Part shown: positions 38,945-46,296 of the stretch, in pieces | How positions within the stretch are numbered: position 1 is the stretch's first letter | Layout of the letters: each line of letters starts with the position of its first letter | Assembly: GCF_036345915.1 (NCBI RefSeq) | Contig: NZ_CP107785.1 | Span: 1 to 64,000, forward strand | Length of the DNA stretch: 64,000 bases | Source: Nocardia sp. NBC_00565 | GTDB taxonomy: Bacteria; Actinomycetota; Actinomycetes; Mycobacteriales; Mycobacteriaceae | Reading direction: 5' to 3' | The notes under the pieces: generated by a model | What the model saw: the letters and a program-made list of their open reading frames with translations, nothing else | The model's database searches: none | Told to the model about the DNA's origin: nothing | Position numbers and translations under genes: made by a program

Positions 38945-40123
38945 TTGACCGTCACCAAGCTCGGCCCGAAGTTGCTGTCATGGGCCACTGAGATCGATGA
39001 GACCACGATCGCACAGGCTAACGAGACCGCGCGGATGCCGTTCATCTTCCCGCATGTGGCGTTGATGCCCGACGCGCATTCCGGAAAAGGCGCTGCGGTC
39101 GGCACCGTGATCCCAACGAAAGGCGCTGTGATCCCGGCCGCGGTCGGAGTCGACATCGGCTGCGGCATGTCGAGCATCGAGACCCGCTTCACCGCCGCCG
39201 ACATTCAAGGCCATGATCTGGCGGTGTTGCGGGCAGCGATCGAGCAGGCGATCCCGCTCAGCCCAGGCAACTACAACGACGCCATCGAGCGAGACCACAC
39301 TCGCGCTCACGTCGCCGAGCTGGAGGGGCGGGCTGATCGGGATGGGGTTGATCTGTCGCATTCGCCGAAATGGCGTGAGCAACTCGGGTCGCTCGGCGGC
39401 GGGAACCATTTCATCGAACTATGCCTCGACGAACGCGATCATGTGTGGCTGTTCCTGCACTCTGGATCGCGTGGTGTCGGGAACAAGATCGCGCAACGCC
39501 ACATCAAAATCGCCCAACAGTTGTGCAAGCGTTGGTGGATCGACCTCCCCAACCCGGAACTGGCCTACATCGTCGAAGGCACCCACGAGTTCACCCGCTA
39601 CATCAAGGATTTGAACTGGGCGCAAAAGTTCGCGGCACTGAACCGGGACGACATGCTCAACCGGTTCGCCGCGGTGTTCGCGGACTGGCTCGGCGTCGAC
39701 GACCACGGTGAGGTCGACAGGATCACAAGCCACCACAATTACACGCGTATGGAGAATCATTTCGGCCGTGGTGTGTGGCTAACCCGCAAGGGGGCCGTCG
39801 ACGCGCACGCTGGTGTTCGGTCCATGATCCCCGGCAGCATGGGCACCCACTCGTATGTGGTGGAGGGGAAGGGTTGCGTGCCTGCCCTGCATTCGGCGCC
39901 GCACGGGGCCGGGCGGCGCATGTCCCGCACCGAAGCGAAGAAACGCTTCACCGCCGACGACCTCGCCGCCCGCATGGAGGGCATCGAGTATCGGGCTGGT
40001 GAGGAGTGGGTGGACGAGATCCCGGACGCCTACAAGCCGATCGACGAAATCATGGTCGCGGCCGAACCTCTTGTGACTGTGCTGCATGAGTTGCGGCAGT
40101 TAATGAACGTCAAAGGCACGTGA
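38945..40123 (+). CDS. rtcB: RtcB tRNA/RNA ligase
   Basis: A 392-residue RtcB, the GTP- and manganese-dependent ligase that joins a 3'-phosphate or 2',3'-cyclic phosphate end to a 5'-OH end. Active-site residues are present: Cys73 in GVDIGCGM, His155 in GGGNHFIE, HSGSRGVG, SHHNY, and the guanylylated His320 in PHGAGRRMSR. The start is taken as TTG 38945 with GGAAGGG upstream. In enterobacteria rtcB is linked to rsr and Y RNA genes; the same set here suggests a phage RNA-repair unit, for example against anticodon nucleases. Confidence 0.95.
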   Translation: MTVTKLGPKLLSWATEIDETTIAQANETARMPFIFPHVALMPDAHSGKGAAVGTVIPTKGAVIPAAVGVDIGCGMSSIETRFTAADIQGHDLAVLRAAIEQAIPLSPGNYNDAIERDHTRAHVAELEGRADRDGVDLSHSPKWREQLGSLGGGNHFIELCLDERDHVWLFLHSGSRGVGNKIAQRHIKIAQQLCKRWWIDLPNPELAYIVEGTHEFTRYIKDLNWAQKFAALNRDDMLNRFAAVFADWLGVDDHGEVDRITSHHNYTRMENHFGRGVWLTRKGAVDAHAGVRSMIPGSMGTHSYVVEGKGCVPALHSAPHGAGRRMSRTEAKKRFTADDLAARMEGIEYRAGEEWVDEIPDAYKPIDEIMVAAEPLVTVLHELRQLMNVKGT

Positions 40124-40206
40124 CGGACGACGCGGAGGAGCAGCGGATGGGCAACTTGCTGCTGGAAGGTGTTCTGATAGTGCGCGCCGTCGGCGAGGCG
40201 GTTTAG
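40120..40206 (+). CDS. Possible small peptide after rtcB
   Basis: A 28-residue frame starting at GTG in the overlap with the rtcB stop (VTDDAEEQRMGNLLLEGVLI...). Coupling is the only support. No archease (RtcB cofactor) gene is seen nearby. Confidence 0.35.
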   Translation: MTDDAEEQRMGNLLLEGVLIVRAVGEAV

Positions 40207-40270
40207 CTGCGACCTGGGGATTCGGAGAATCGGTGCAGGTCAGCACCTTCGCGCCGCGTTGCTCACACGA

Positions 40271-40299
40271 CTGAGGCCACCCATTCGCGGTGGCCTCAG
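40271..40299. terminator. Bidirectional intrinsic terminator
   Basis: CTGAGGCCACC (40271-40281) and GGTGGCCTCAG (40289-40299) form a perfect 11-bp stem with a 7-base loop, between the convergent rtcB and hicB genes. It resembles the stem at 36805, so the cassette between them is bounded by similar terminators. Confidence 0.75.
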
Positions 40300-40310
40300 T
40301 GGTGTCCGGA

Positions 40311-40874
40311 TCAGGCAGTAGATGCGCGCCGGCGGACCCTGCTCACTCGCACCTGCCTGTCCGCTAGCCCCGCGGTCACGTCGGGTTGCACAGCAGCTCG
40401 ATGCAGTTCGGTGAAGATCTCCCGGGCTCGTTCGAACAGATCCGCATCCACACCGGCGACCGCCCACAGTGACATCGGAGCGCCGTGGACAGAGGCGAGC
40501 TGTCCGACCCTCTGAAATGTGGTGCCTACCAACTGTGCGATCTCTCGCATAGGCACATTCTCGGCTGTGAGTTCAGTAGTCAACGCTTGGGTTTCGCGTT
40601 GCACGTCATCTTCGAGCTGCTCGATGAGTTTGCGTGCGGCCCGAATCCAGTTGGATCGTTCCTGAAGGTTGTGTGCCCGCCCGAAATCGTCGATGATCAC
40701 CTCGATTTCGACGGTGGACGGCGCGACGTCGAGGGTGACCGCGATGTAGTCGCGGGCTTCGTCTTCGACTTCGGAGAGTTTGCGTGCCTGTGTCAGCGCA
40801 TCCTCACCCAGAGCGGGAATGGTGACGGCCCACCAGCGGCCGTCACGTCCGGTGACGTGTGCTTCGTACTTCAC
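40311..40874 (-). CDS. hicB: HicB-type antitoxin with DNA-binding C-terminus
   Basis: A 187-residue protein. Residues 1-60 show the HicB partial RNase H fold (MKYEAHVTGRDGRWWAVTIP, LTQARKLSEVEDEARDYIAV). The extended C-terminal part contains a helical segment and a helix-turn-helix-like stretch (MREIAQLVGTTFQRVGQLAS). HicB neutralises HicA and represses the operon. It starts at GTG with AGGAGGAG upstream, just after hicA. Confidence 0.8.
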   Translation of the reverse strand: MKYEAHVTGRDGRWWAVTIPALGEDALTQARKLSEVEDEARDYIAVTLDVAPSTVEIEVIIDDFGRAHNLQERSNWIRAARKLIEQLEDDVQRETQALTTELTAENVPMREIAQLVGTTFQRVGQLASVHGAPMSLWAVAGVDADLFERAREIFTELHRAAVQPDVTAGLADRQVRVSRVRRRASTA

Positions 40875-40876
40875 GG

Positions 40877-41092
40877 TTACTCCTCCTGTTCACAGGAACA
40901 ACCCGCGATCGCCTTGTTGACTGTGCGTACCACTCCGGCACTGACGGCTCCGTGCCCGGTGGAGACGGTCACGGGATGCTTGCCGGTGGGGCACTCCCAC
41001 ACCTCGTGGCTTCCCTTGCCGTTCCTTTTGAAGGACCATCCAGCGGTGGTGAGGGTCCTGAGGACGACTCGGACGGGTTGTTCGGTGATCAT
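40877..41092 (-). CDS. hicA: HicA-type mRNA interferase toxin
   Basis: A 71-residue protein with the double-stranded-RNA-binding-like HicA fold: LRTLTTAGWSFKRNGKGSHE with catalytic His29, then VTVSTGHGAVSAGVVRTVNK. HicA cleaves mRNA when free of HicB. The ATG is only 7 bases from the -10 element, implying a leaderless mRNA. As a prophage module it could stabilise the element or act in abortive infection. Confidence 0.8.
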   Translation of the reverse strand: MITEQPVRVVLRTLTTAGWSFKRNGKGSHEVWECPTGKHPVTVSTGHGAVSAGVVRTVNKAIAGCSCEQEE

Positions 41093-41099
41093 GAGTGTA

Positions 41100-41138
41100 A
41101 GTCTAATCGGTAGACGAAATCAAGTCAAATCGCTAGAC
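41100..41138 (-). promoter_or_regulatory. hicAB promoter and operator
   Basis: On the minus strand TTGACT (41123-41128), 17 bases, TAGACT (41100-41105). Overlapping it are ATCGGTAGAC (41106-41115) and ATCGCTAGAC (41129-41138), 23 bases apart, and a GTCTA/TAGAC dyad at 41101-41115. These are probable HicB sites for autoregulation. Confidence 0.6.
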
Positions 41139-41178
41139 AATACCCGGCTACAGGGCATTGTCCCCACCAGCGCGCGGC

Positions 41179-41208
41179 GGCTCGAGACATTCATCTCGAG
41201 CCTATAAA
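41179..41208 (+). promoter_or_regulatory. Late-type promoter with inverted repeat at -35
   Basis: TATAAA at 41203-41208 is a good -10 element without a -35. In its place stands a perfect 8-bp inverted repeat, GGCTCGAG (41179-41186) and CTCGAGCC (41195-41202), ending at the -10. This suggests an activator-dependent promoter for the genes from 41245 onward. CAGTT/AACTG also form a small dyad before the first Shine-Dalgarno sequence. Confidence 0.5.
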
Positions 41209-41244
41209 CTCGCAGTCAGTTGGCTAACTGGCTGTGGAGGTCCG

Positions 41245-41961
41245 ATGAGCGCACGCGAGAATCCCGAACACCAATGCCGCCAGGGCCGCCGCTGCAAAGC
41301 GCGCCTACGTGACACCGAGGGCGAGTTCCACGGCATGGGAGTGGAGCGACCGAACTCGTTGTGCCGGCCATGCGAAGAGTGCGCGTTCGACGCGATCCGG
41401 GAACTCGACACGGACTATGGACTGCTTTCCGCAGAGTTCGCTGAAGAGCGTTCCATCGCACCGGACCCGAAGGTGTCAGGGAGCAGCGAACTTCCGATCC
41501 CCATCCCGCTCGGCATCGATACCTTGATGACTGAGATCAGCGAGGAAGCTGCTCGTTGGGCTAGGCGGTTGCCGGGAGAAGACCCCTACTACGTCGGCGA
41601 GTGCCTGACGAAGATCTGCTCAAACCTCGGCACCATCGTCGACATGCCGCCGCGCCAGTTCACGATATGGGCACCTCATCCCGATGGCGGCGACGGCTTC
41701 ACTACGACCATCCTCGATGGAGTGGACGGCATCCTGGGCCTCGCGGACCTGCATAGGCGCGCGCAGATCATCTTAGGGATCGTCGAGACTACGACGTATC
41801 TGCGTGACCCCTGTCCGCACTGTGCCCGGAAAGCGCTCGCGGTATCGAAAGACCAGGAGCGCGTCACCTGCAAAGGCTGCCGGATCGTTTGGGACAAGCA
41901 GCATTTCGCGCTGCTCAGCAATGTCCTCGACTTCGAGAAGCAGAAAGCGCTGGTGGCGTGA
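41245..41961 (+). CDS. Conserved-type protein with zinc-ribbon end
   Basis: A 238-residue protein with GTGGAGGT before its ATG. Both ends carry Cys motifs: HQCRQGRRCKARL and LCRPCEECAFD at the start, CPHCARKALAV and CKGCRIVW at the end. The middle is helical. Proteins of this layout occur just ahead of packaging genes in actinophages; function unknown. First gene behind the late-type promoter. Confidence 0.7.
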   Translation: MSARENPEHQCRQGRRCKARLRDTEGEFHGMGVERPNSLCRPCEECAFDAIRELDTDYGLLSAEFAEERSIAPDPKVSGSSELPIPIPLGIDTLMTEISEEAARWARRLPGEDPYYVGECLTKICSNLGTIVDMPPRQFTIWAPHPDGGDGFTTTILDGVDGILGLADLHRRAQIILGIVETTTYLRDPCPHCARKALAVSKDQERVTCKGCRIVWDKQHFALLSNVLDFEKQKALVA

Positions 41962-42335
41962 AGGATCCATGGCCGTGGCCCGAAGACACTCAACTCGAGC
42001 GAGCGCGCCGGATCACGCAGTCCTACCGCTGGGCGCTGATGACCGTCGACCCCGATCATTGCCGCAAGTTGGATGACCGCGCCGTCGAGCTGGGACAGGC
42101 TTGGGTGCGTCCGATCGAGTCCGAAGTGGTGGACCTGGATGAGCTGTTGTCTCCTGAGCAGATCGGCCAGTTGCTGTCGGTGATGCCGGGTACGGTCAGG
42201 AAGTGGGGTGAGCGTGGCCATATCGAGAATCTGGGGCAGAATCGCGCACCACTCTTCCGGTGGCGGGACGTGATCGACTACTGCGCGAGGGCACGTCAAG
42301 CGCGCCAACGTGACAAGATCGCACGCGACGCGTAG
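41958..42335 (+). CDS. MerR-like helix-turn-helix protein
   Basis: A 125-residue protein starting at GTG. Residues 55-105 (LLSPEQIGQLLSVMPGTVRK, then WGERGHIENLGQNRAPLFRW) form an HTH_17-like domain with a wing. It may be a late regulator or a DNA-recognition component of packaging. Confidence 0.7.
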   Translation: MKDPWPWPEDTQLERARRITQSYRWALMTVDPDHCRKLDDRAVELGQAWVRPIESEVVDLDELLSPEQIGQLLSVMPGTVRKWGERGHIENLGQNRAPLFRWRDVIDYCARARQARQRDKIARDA

Positions 42336-42674
42336 CGTCCGGTGGTAACCACTCGTGTGCCCATTTCGGCTCGGTCGGTTGGCCTGCGGGCTGGACAGTA
42401 AGACCAGGTGCTCTCCTGGCGGGGGAACAGGCGCGAAGAATCGGGCACGAGCCTTATGGCCGCGAGACGAGTAACGAGCCCTACGGGCGATGCCGATCCC
42501 GTCCAGCACGCAGGCGAACCAACCGCCCCCACAATCCCCGCAGCGCGCCGAGGTCCGCAAACGCCTCACGGGGCCCTACCTCCACAGCCGGGGAACCAGC
42601 GCGCTGCGGCCCCAACTCCTAACCAAAACCAAATTCAGCCAAATTTTGGGGATGGACGGATAAGGAGTCTTCCG
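42336..42674. other. Region without a supported gene
   Basis: Two open frames cross it (one joined to the gene at 42675 from 42408, one at 42490-42663 encoding 57 residues), but neither has a ribosome-binding site. Dyads GTGGT-A-ACCAC (42342-42352) and CCAGG/CCTGG near 42404 are visible. It may be a leader or regulatory stretch. Confidence 0.35.
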
Positions 42675-42878
42675 ATGGCCGATCTTCGAGTTGCCGAGGT
42701 GGAACGGATCGCCGACGCCATGACGTCCACCCTCAGCGGCTTCTCGGAGATGCTCGGCGTACCGCCTCTCGAGTGGATGCGCGAACTCGCCGCCGAGATG
42801 GCTGACGATCTCGCTCTCATGTGGTCCGCAGCCGCGGTCATGGCGGATGGGTCGCAACCGATCGGATCGGAGTCCTGA
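42675..42878 (+). CDS. Small helical protein
   Basis: A 67-residue helical protein with AAGGAG before its ATG (VAEVERIADAMTSTLSGFSE; LAAEMADDLALMWSAAAVMA). First of five genes linked by the junction GGAGTCCTGATG. Confidence 0.7.
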   Translation: MADLRVAEVERIADAMTSTLSGFSEMLGVPPLEWMRELAAEMADDLALMWSAAAVMADGSQPIGSES

Positions 42879-43087
42879 TGCCCGAATACGTTGACGGCGG
42901 CGTCATCCTGTCGCCCGAAGAGCTTGAGGCGATTCCGACGCTGGACGGCAGCCTCGAACCGAGCCTTCCGATCGTCTACTGCGACGGCGGCTACCACGCG
43001 CCCACCGGCGCGGTGCGCATCCTTCCCAAGCCGCTGCTGATTCGAATCAATGACAGCGAAGGCGCCACCGTCACCGAGGAGTCCTGA
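42878..43087 (+). CDS. Small protein of unknown function
   Basis: A 69-residue protein, possibly strand-rich (VDGGVILSPEELEAIPTLDG). Its ATG overlaps the previous stop by one base (TGATG). Confidence 0.65.
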   Translation: MPEYVDGGVILSPEELEAIPTLDGSLEPSLPIVYCDGGYHAPTGAVRILPKPLLIRINDSEGATVTEES

Positions 43088-43176
43088 TGGACCTGTACGC
43101 CGCTATCGATCTGATCCTCGCCCCACTGGCTGAGGACATCCAACGGGCCTACGACGAGTGGGCTGCGGAGTCCTGA
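43087..43176 (+). CDS. Very small peptide
   Basis: A 29-residue ORF (MDLYAAIDLILAPLAEDIQR...). Both ends use the same TGATG junction as its neighbours, which is the main support. Confidence 0.5.
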   Translation: MDLYAAIDLILAPLAEDIQRAYDEWAAES

Positions 43177-43355
43177 TGCCTGATTTCGCCACTGGTGGCC
43201 TCATCGAGCGCGGCACGGGAGAGCGGGGCGACATCATCCCGACCAGCTTGACGGGCTGCAGCTTCCGGACATCCGCTGCGAGGCTCTCTCCGAACGCGCA
43301 AGCTTTCATGCTCGCCGCCATCAACGCGGGCGTCGAGGCTGCGGAGAAGCCCTGA
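43176..43355 (+). CDS. Small protein of unknown function
   Basis: A 59-residue protein (FATGGLIERGTGERGDIIPT, then SLTGCSFRTS). The Gly-rich opening recalls the product at 42878. TGATG junctions on both sides. Confidence 0.6.
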   Translation: MPDFATGGLIERGTGERGDIIPTSLTGCSFRTSAARLSPNAQAFMLAAINAGVEAAEKP

Positions 43356-43597
43356 TGGCTACAGCCTCTCTGGCGATCGACACCGAGCGTTTGGCGGCCA
43401 TCGTGGCAGCAAAACTCCTGCATGACAACGACATGGTGATGGTGTCCCGCAAGGACATCGAGCATGTGGCTCTGTCGATGCCCGACTGCTTCTCTGACGC
43501 CGAGGCAGCAACCCTGAACCGCTTGCGTGCAGCGATCGGCTATGGGCCGGTGACGAAGACCGGCCACGGTGCCGGGAGAGGATGGACACCGAAGTGA
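43355..43597 (+). CDS. Small protein of unknown function
   Basis: An 80-residue protein: helical N-terminus (DTERLAAIVAAKLLHDNDMV) and a basic C-terminus. Function unknown. Confidence 0.65.
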   Translation: MATASLAIDTERLAAIVAAKLLHDNDMVMVSRKDIEHVALSMPDCFSDAEAATLNRLRAAIGYGPVTKTGHGAGRGWTPK

Positions 43598-43692
43598 TCG
43601 ACTGGACCTTGATCATCCGCATCCTGCTGCATCACCCGGTCGGCATCCTGCCCCCCGTGTACCAGGAGCCGGTATTGAGGATCCCGCTGTGA
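43594..43692 (+). CDS. Very small hydrophobic peptide
   Basis: A 32-residue ORF from GTG (VIDWTLIIRILLHHPVGILP...). Mostly hydrophobic; supported by overlaps at both ends. Confidence 0.45.
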   Translation: MIDWTLIIRILLHHPVGILPPVYQEPVLRIPL

Positions 43693-43778
43693 GCGCAGAC
43701 GACAGCGTGTGCAGAACCTCGCACACCGCTTCGGCTGGCGCTGAGGCTCGCATCGTTGCTGGTCGCATTCAGTCGTAG
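43689..43778 (+). CDS. Very small peptide
   Basis: A 29-residue ORF from GTG, converging on the minus-strand zinc-finger gene and overlapping it by ten bases. It may be the stub of a longer gene interrupted by that element. Confidence 0.35.
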   Translation: MSADDSVCRTSHTASAGAEARIVAGRIQS

Positions 43779-44179
43779 CCCGCAGCCGCCCGCTGAGCCC
43801 GCAGCTTAGCCCGCGACCGAGCGTTCGCTGCTCGCTTGCAGATGCGGCAGGTGCCATCCTTGAGACGGGTCTCCGGAGTGCGAGGATGGCCGTTCTTGCA
43901 GGCGTCGGAGTTGTATCGAGCCGCACCGGGGTTGGCAGCGCGGTACTTTGCTCGATAGCGAGCGTTGCGACAGGTGCGACATTCGCGCCCGCCCTTGCGG
44001 TCGATGACCACATTTGAGCCGGTCAGCTCATGGCCGTTGCGGCATCGGTTGGTCCGGTGCCCCACAGCAGAAGGCCCTGGCTCGGCGGAAAGGGAAGCGG
44101 CTCTGCCGCAACGCTTTACCCCTTCCGTAGTTGCCTCAATTCTATCGGAAGTGTGCGACAAATCTGCTGGTGTGTCCAC
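43769..44179 (-). CDS. Minus-strand protein with two HNH-type zinc fingers
   Basis: A 136-residue protein carrying two copies of the finger found at the C-terminus of phage HNH nucleases: CRNGHELTGSNVVIDRKGG with CRTCRNARYRAKY, and CKNGHPRTPETRLKDG with CRICKRAANARSRAK. No HNH catalytic core is present, so it is probably the DNA-binding remnant of a homing endonuclease. The true start is uncertain. Confidence 0.65.
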   Translation of the reverse strand: MDTPADLSHTSDRIEATTEGVKRCGRAASLSAEPGPSAVGHRTNRCRNGHELTGSNVVIDRKGGRECRTCRNARYRAKYRAANPGAARYNSDACKNGHPRTPETRLKDGTCRICKRAANARSRAKLRAQRAAAGYD

Positions 44180-44238
44180 GAGCGGAGGAGTTACCGCGCC
44201 GGTTTGTTTCGCCCGTTATGACCGATTAGGAGCCTGCG

Positions 44239-44337
44239 ATGACTGCCCTGCTTCCCCTGCTGTGGACCATCATCAGCTACAACGACTTCATGCTGCCCCG
44301 CCTCCTGTGGGGCGCCATCACAGGCTCGGCGAGCTGA
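44239..44337 (+). CDS. Small hydrophobic peptide
   Basis: A 32-residue ORF (LLPLLWTIISYNDFMLPRLL) with TAGGAG before the ATG. Probably membrane-associated. Confidence 0.5.
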   Translation: MTALLPLLWTIISYNDFMLPRLLWGAITGSAS

Positions 44338-44342
44338 CGACT

Positions 44343-45128
44343 ATGGGGATCTTCAGCCGCGACCGGATGCGCAGTACCGCAGATCTCGCCCGTGACTGTG
44401 CTGCCCGGCCCATCACCCTCGTTAAGGGATCAGGCCCGGCCGTCAATAGGGCGACCGTCGAGCAGCGTGGTGGAGTCGACCTCACCAAGAAGTTCGACAA
44501 GGCCGGAATCAGCCTCTCGAAGGCCGGTCTGGACGGCATTCGCGCCGAGGCCGTGATGATCCTCGACCACTCCGGTTCGATGTGCTCCGGCTACCAGAAC
44601 GGCATGGTGCAGACCCTCGTGGATCGCGCCCTCGCGTTTGCGCTACAGATCGACGGCGACGGCAAAATCCCCGTCATCCCGTTCGACTCCCGACTGTGGC
44701 CCACCGTCGAGGTCGCGTTGGACAACTACGCCAACGTCGTCAACCGCGAGATCTTCCGGCCGAGCCAGATGGGCGGCACACTGCTGGCTCCTGCGCTGCG
44801 GCAGGTGCTCGACATGGCGAAGACCGCAGTCGCGCCGCTGTACGTGGTGATCGTGACCGACGACGACCCCCACGACCGCGCGGAAGTGGTACAGCTGCTC
44901 AAGGAGCTGAAGCGGTACGCCGTGTTCGTCAAGGTGCTGACCCTCGTCAACGCACCGTTCTGGGACTCGATGGACGACCTGGACGTCCCTGGCCTGATCG
45001 ACAACCTCGACGCCAAGCGGGTCATCAACCCGGCAAGCATGAGCGATCTGGCGTTCGCGGATGTCATGGTCGATGAGTGGCAATCGTGGGTCACCGCGGC
45101 GACCAGCGCGGGGATCCTGGCCAGCTGA
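44343..45128 (+). CDS. TerF-like VWA-domain protein
   Basis: A 261-residue protein. VDLTKKFDKAGISLSKAGLD leads into a VWA domain with metal site Asp75-Ser77-Ser79 in ILDHSGSM, then GMVQTLVDRALAFALQIDGD and MGGTLLAPAL (metal-site Thr). GMVQ...DGDGKI is the hallmark of the TerF/TerY type VWA of tellurite-type stress operons. No other ter gene is present. It is the second VWA protein after Ro60 in this part of the genome. Confidence 0.75.
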   Translation: MGIFSRDRMRSTADLARDCAARPITLVKGSGPAVNRATVEQRGGVDLTKKFDKAGISLSKAGLDGIRAEAVMILDHSGSMCSGYQNGMVQTLVDRALAFALQIDGDGKIPVIPFDSRLWPTVEVALDNYANVVNREIFRPSQMGGTLLAPALRQVLDMAKTAVAPLYVVIVTDDDPHDRAEVVQLLKELKRYAVFVKVLTLVNAPFWDSMDDLDVPGLIDNLDAKRVINPASMSDLAFADVMVDEWQSWVTAATSAGILAS

Positions 45129-45280
45129 TGCGGCAAACAGTTCTCGCTGACCTCCAGCTCTCGGCTTGCGTCCACTGCAGCCAACCCATCGGTGACAACA
45201 CCATCACCGACCAGCGGGGCGTGTGGCATGAGCGCTGCTACGTCGAGGCGAACCAGCCGGGATATGAGGTCAGCCAGTGA
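45128..45280 (+). CDS. Small zinc-finger protein
   Basis: A 50-residue protein with CVHCSQPI, then GVWHERCY: a LIM-like or CxxC...HxxC metal site. ATG overlaps the VWA gene's stop. Confidence 0.65.
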   Translation: MRQTVLADLQLSACVHCSQPIGDNTITDQRGVWHERCYVEANQPGYEVSQ

Positions 45281-45537
45281 GCACTACCGAGGGCAAGCCG
45301 GTCATCCTCCTCGCCATCGATATGGACGACGCGCAGGCGTGGCGGCCCGGATACCCAGCTCACCTGACGGTTACTCTGCGCAACCACAACGCCCGCGACG
45401 GCAAAGGCCGAGGCATCGCAGCAGCGGCCATCGACAGCACGCCAGCGATCCGTCTCCACCCCAAGTACGACGCGATGCGGGCCGAGGTCCTGCCCTGCCT
45501 GGCATCAGCTACCGCGATCGCTGGCGTCGCACCGTAG
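45277..45537 (+). CDS. Small protein of unknown function
   Basis: An 86-residue protein (GTG start) with VILLAIDMDDAQAWRPGYPA and HLTVTLRNHNARDGKG. No known family. Its stop lies within the dyad site at 45532-45546. Confidence 0.65.
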   Translation: MSTTEGKPVILLAIDMDDAQAWRPGYPAHLTVTLRNHNARDGKGRGIAAAAIDSTPAIRLHPKYDAMRAEVLPCLASATAIAGVAP

Positions 45538-45546
45538 ATCTTCCGG
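45532..45546. promoter_or_regulatory. Isolated copy of the 15-bp dyad
   Basis: CCGTAGATCTTCCGG, 12 bases upstream of the ATG of the kinase-HNH gene. It matches the sites clustered at 46254-46703. Confidence 0.6.
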
Positions 45547-45558
45547 CGAGGTGATCCC

Positions 45559-46296
45559 ATGCTGTATGTGGTGATCGGCCCGCCGGCAGCCGGCAAGAGC
45601 ACGTGGTGCAGACAGCAGGCCAAGAGCGGTGACCTCATCATCGATTACGACCGGCTAGCTTCCGCCCTGACAGGCGATCAGGACCCTGACAGCCACGAAC
45701 ACCCGAAGACCGTCAAGGCTGTCACCAAAGCGGCCAGGCAGGCAGCCATCGACAAGGCCCTGACTCTGGCCCATGAGTGCGACGTCTACCTCATTCACTC
45801 CACCCCCTCAGCTCAGTTACTGCACCGCTACAAGATGGCTGGTGCTGAGGTGATCACCATCGACCCAGGCGTGGATGTCGTGATGGAGCGAGCCAAGGCG
45901 GAGCGACCGTGGTGGATGCAGGGCGCGATCAAACGCTGGTATGAGCAACAGTCCGGCGATCAACCGCAAACCCACAGGTCAGAGCCACGCACACCGAAAC
46001 GAGCGAAGACCACAGCCGAGAGAGGTTACGGCCAAGCGCACCGCAAGCAGCGTGAAGCGCTCATACCTGTGGTCATGGCCGGCAAGGCAACCTGCTGGCG
46101 CTGCCTCGCTCAAGGCCGAACACCTGACGAGGCACGCATCCTTCCCGGCCAACCATGGGACCTCGGACACGACGACCATGACCGGACGAAGTATCGCGGT
46201 CCCGAGCATGTGAGTTGCAACCGATCGGCAGGTGGAAGATCTTCGGCGGAGACCCGTAAATCTTCCGGTCCACCACCGCGTTCGCGTGACTGGTAG
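45559..46296 (+). CDS. P-loop kinase-like and HNH nuclease fusion
   Basis: A 245-residue protein with GAGGTGA before its ATG. Residues 1-130 form a polynucleotide-kinase-like P-loop domain (GPPAAGKST at 7-15, LIIDYDRLA, VYLIHSTPS). Residues 150-235 hold an HNH core (RGYGQAHRKQREALIPVVMA, CWRC, WDLGHDDHDRTKYRGPEHVS, CNR). HNH proteins next to terminases assist packaging in HK97-like phages; fusion to a kinase-type domain is unusual. Confidence 0.75.
   Translation: MLYVVIGPPAAGKSTWCRQQAKSGDLIIDYDRLASALTGDQDPDSHEHPKTVKAVTKAARQAAIDKALTLAHECDVYLIHSTPSAQLLHRYKMAGAEVITIDPGVDVVMERAKAERPWWMQGAIKRWYEQQSGDQPQTHRSEPRTPKRAKTTAERGYGQAHRKQREALIPVVMAGKATCWRCLAQGRTPDEARILPGQPWDLGHDDHDRTKYRGPEHVSCNRSAGGRSSAETRKSSGPPPRSRDW

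Noticed and set aside
42408..42878. A longer version of the gene at 42675 starting at 42408
   Set aside because: The extra 89 codons are low-complexity Pro/Ala/Gln sequence without a ribosome-binding site, whereas ATG 42675 has AAGGAG at good distance.
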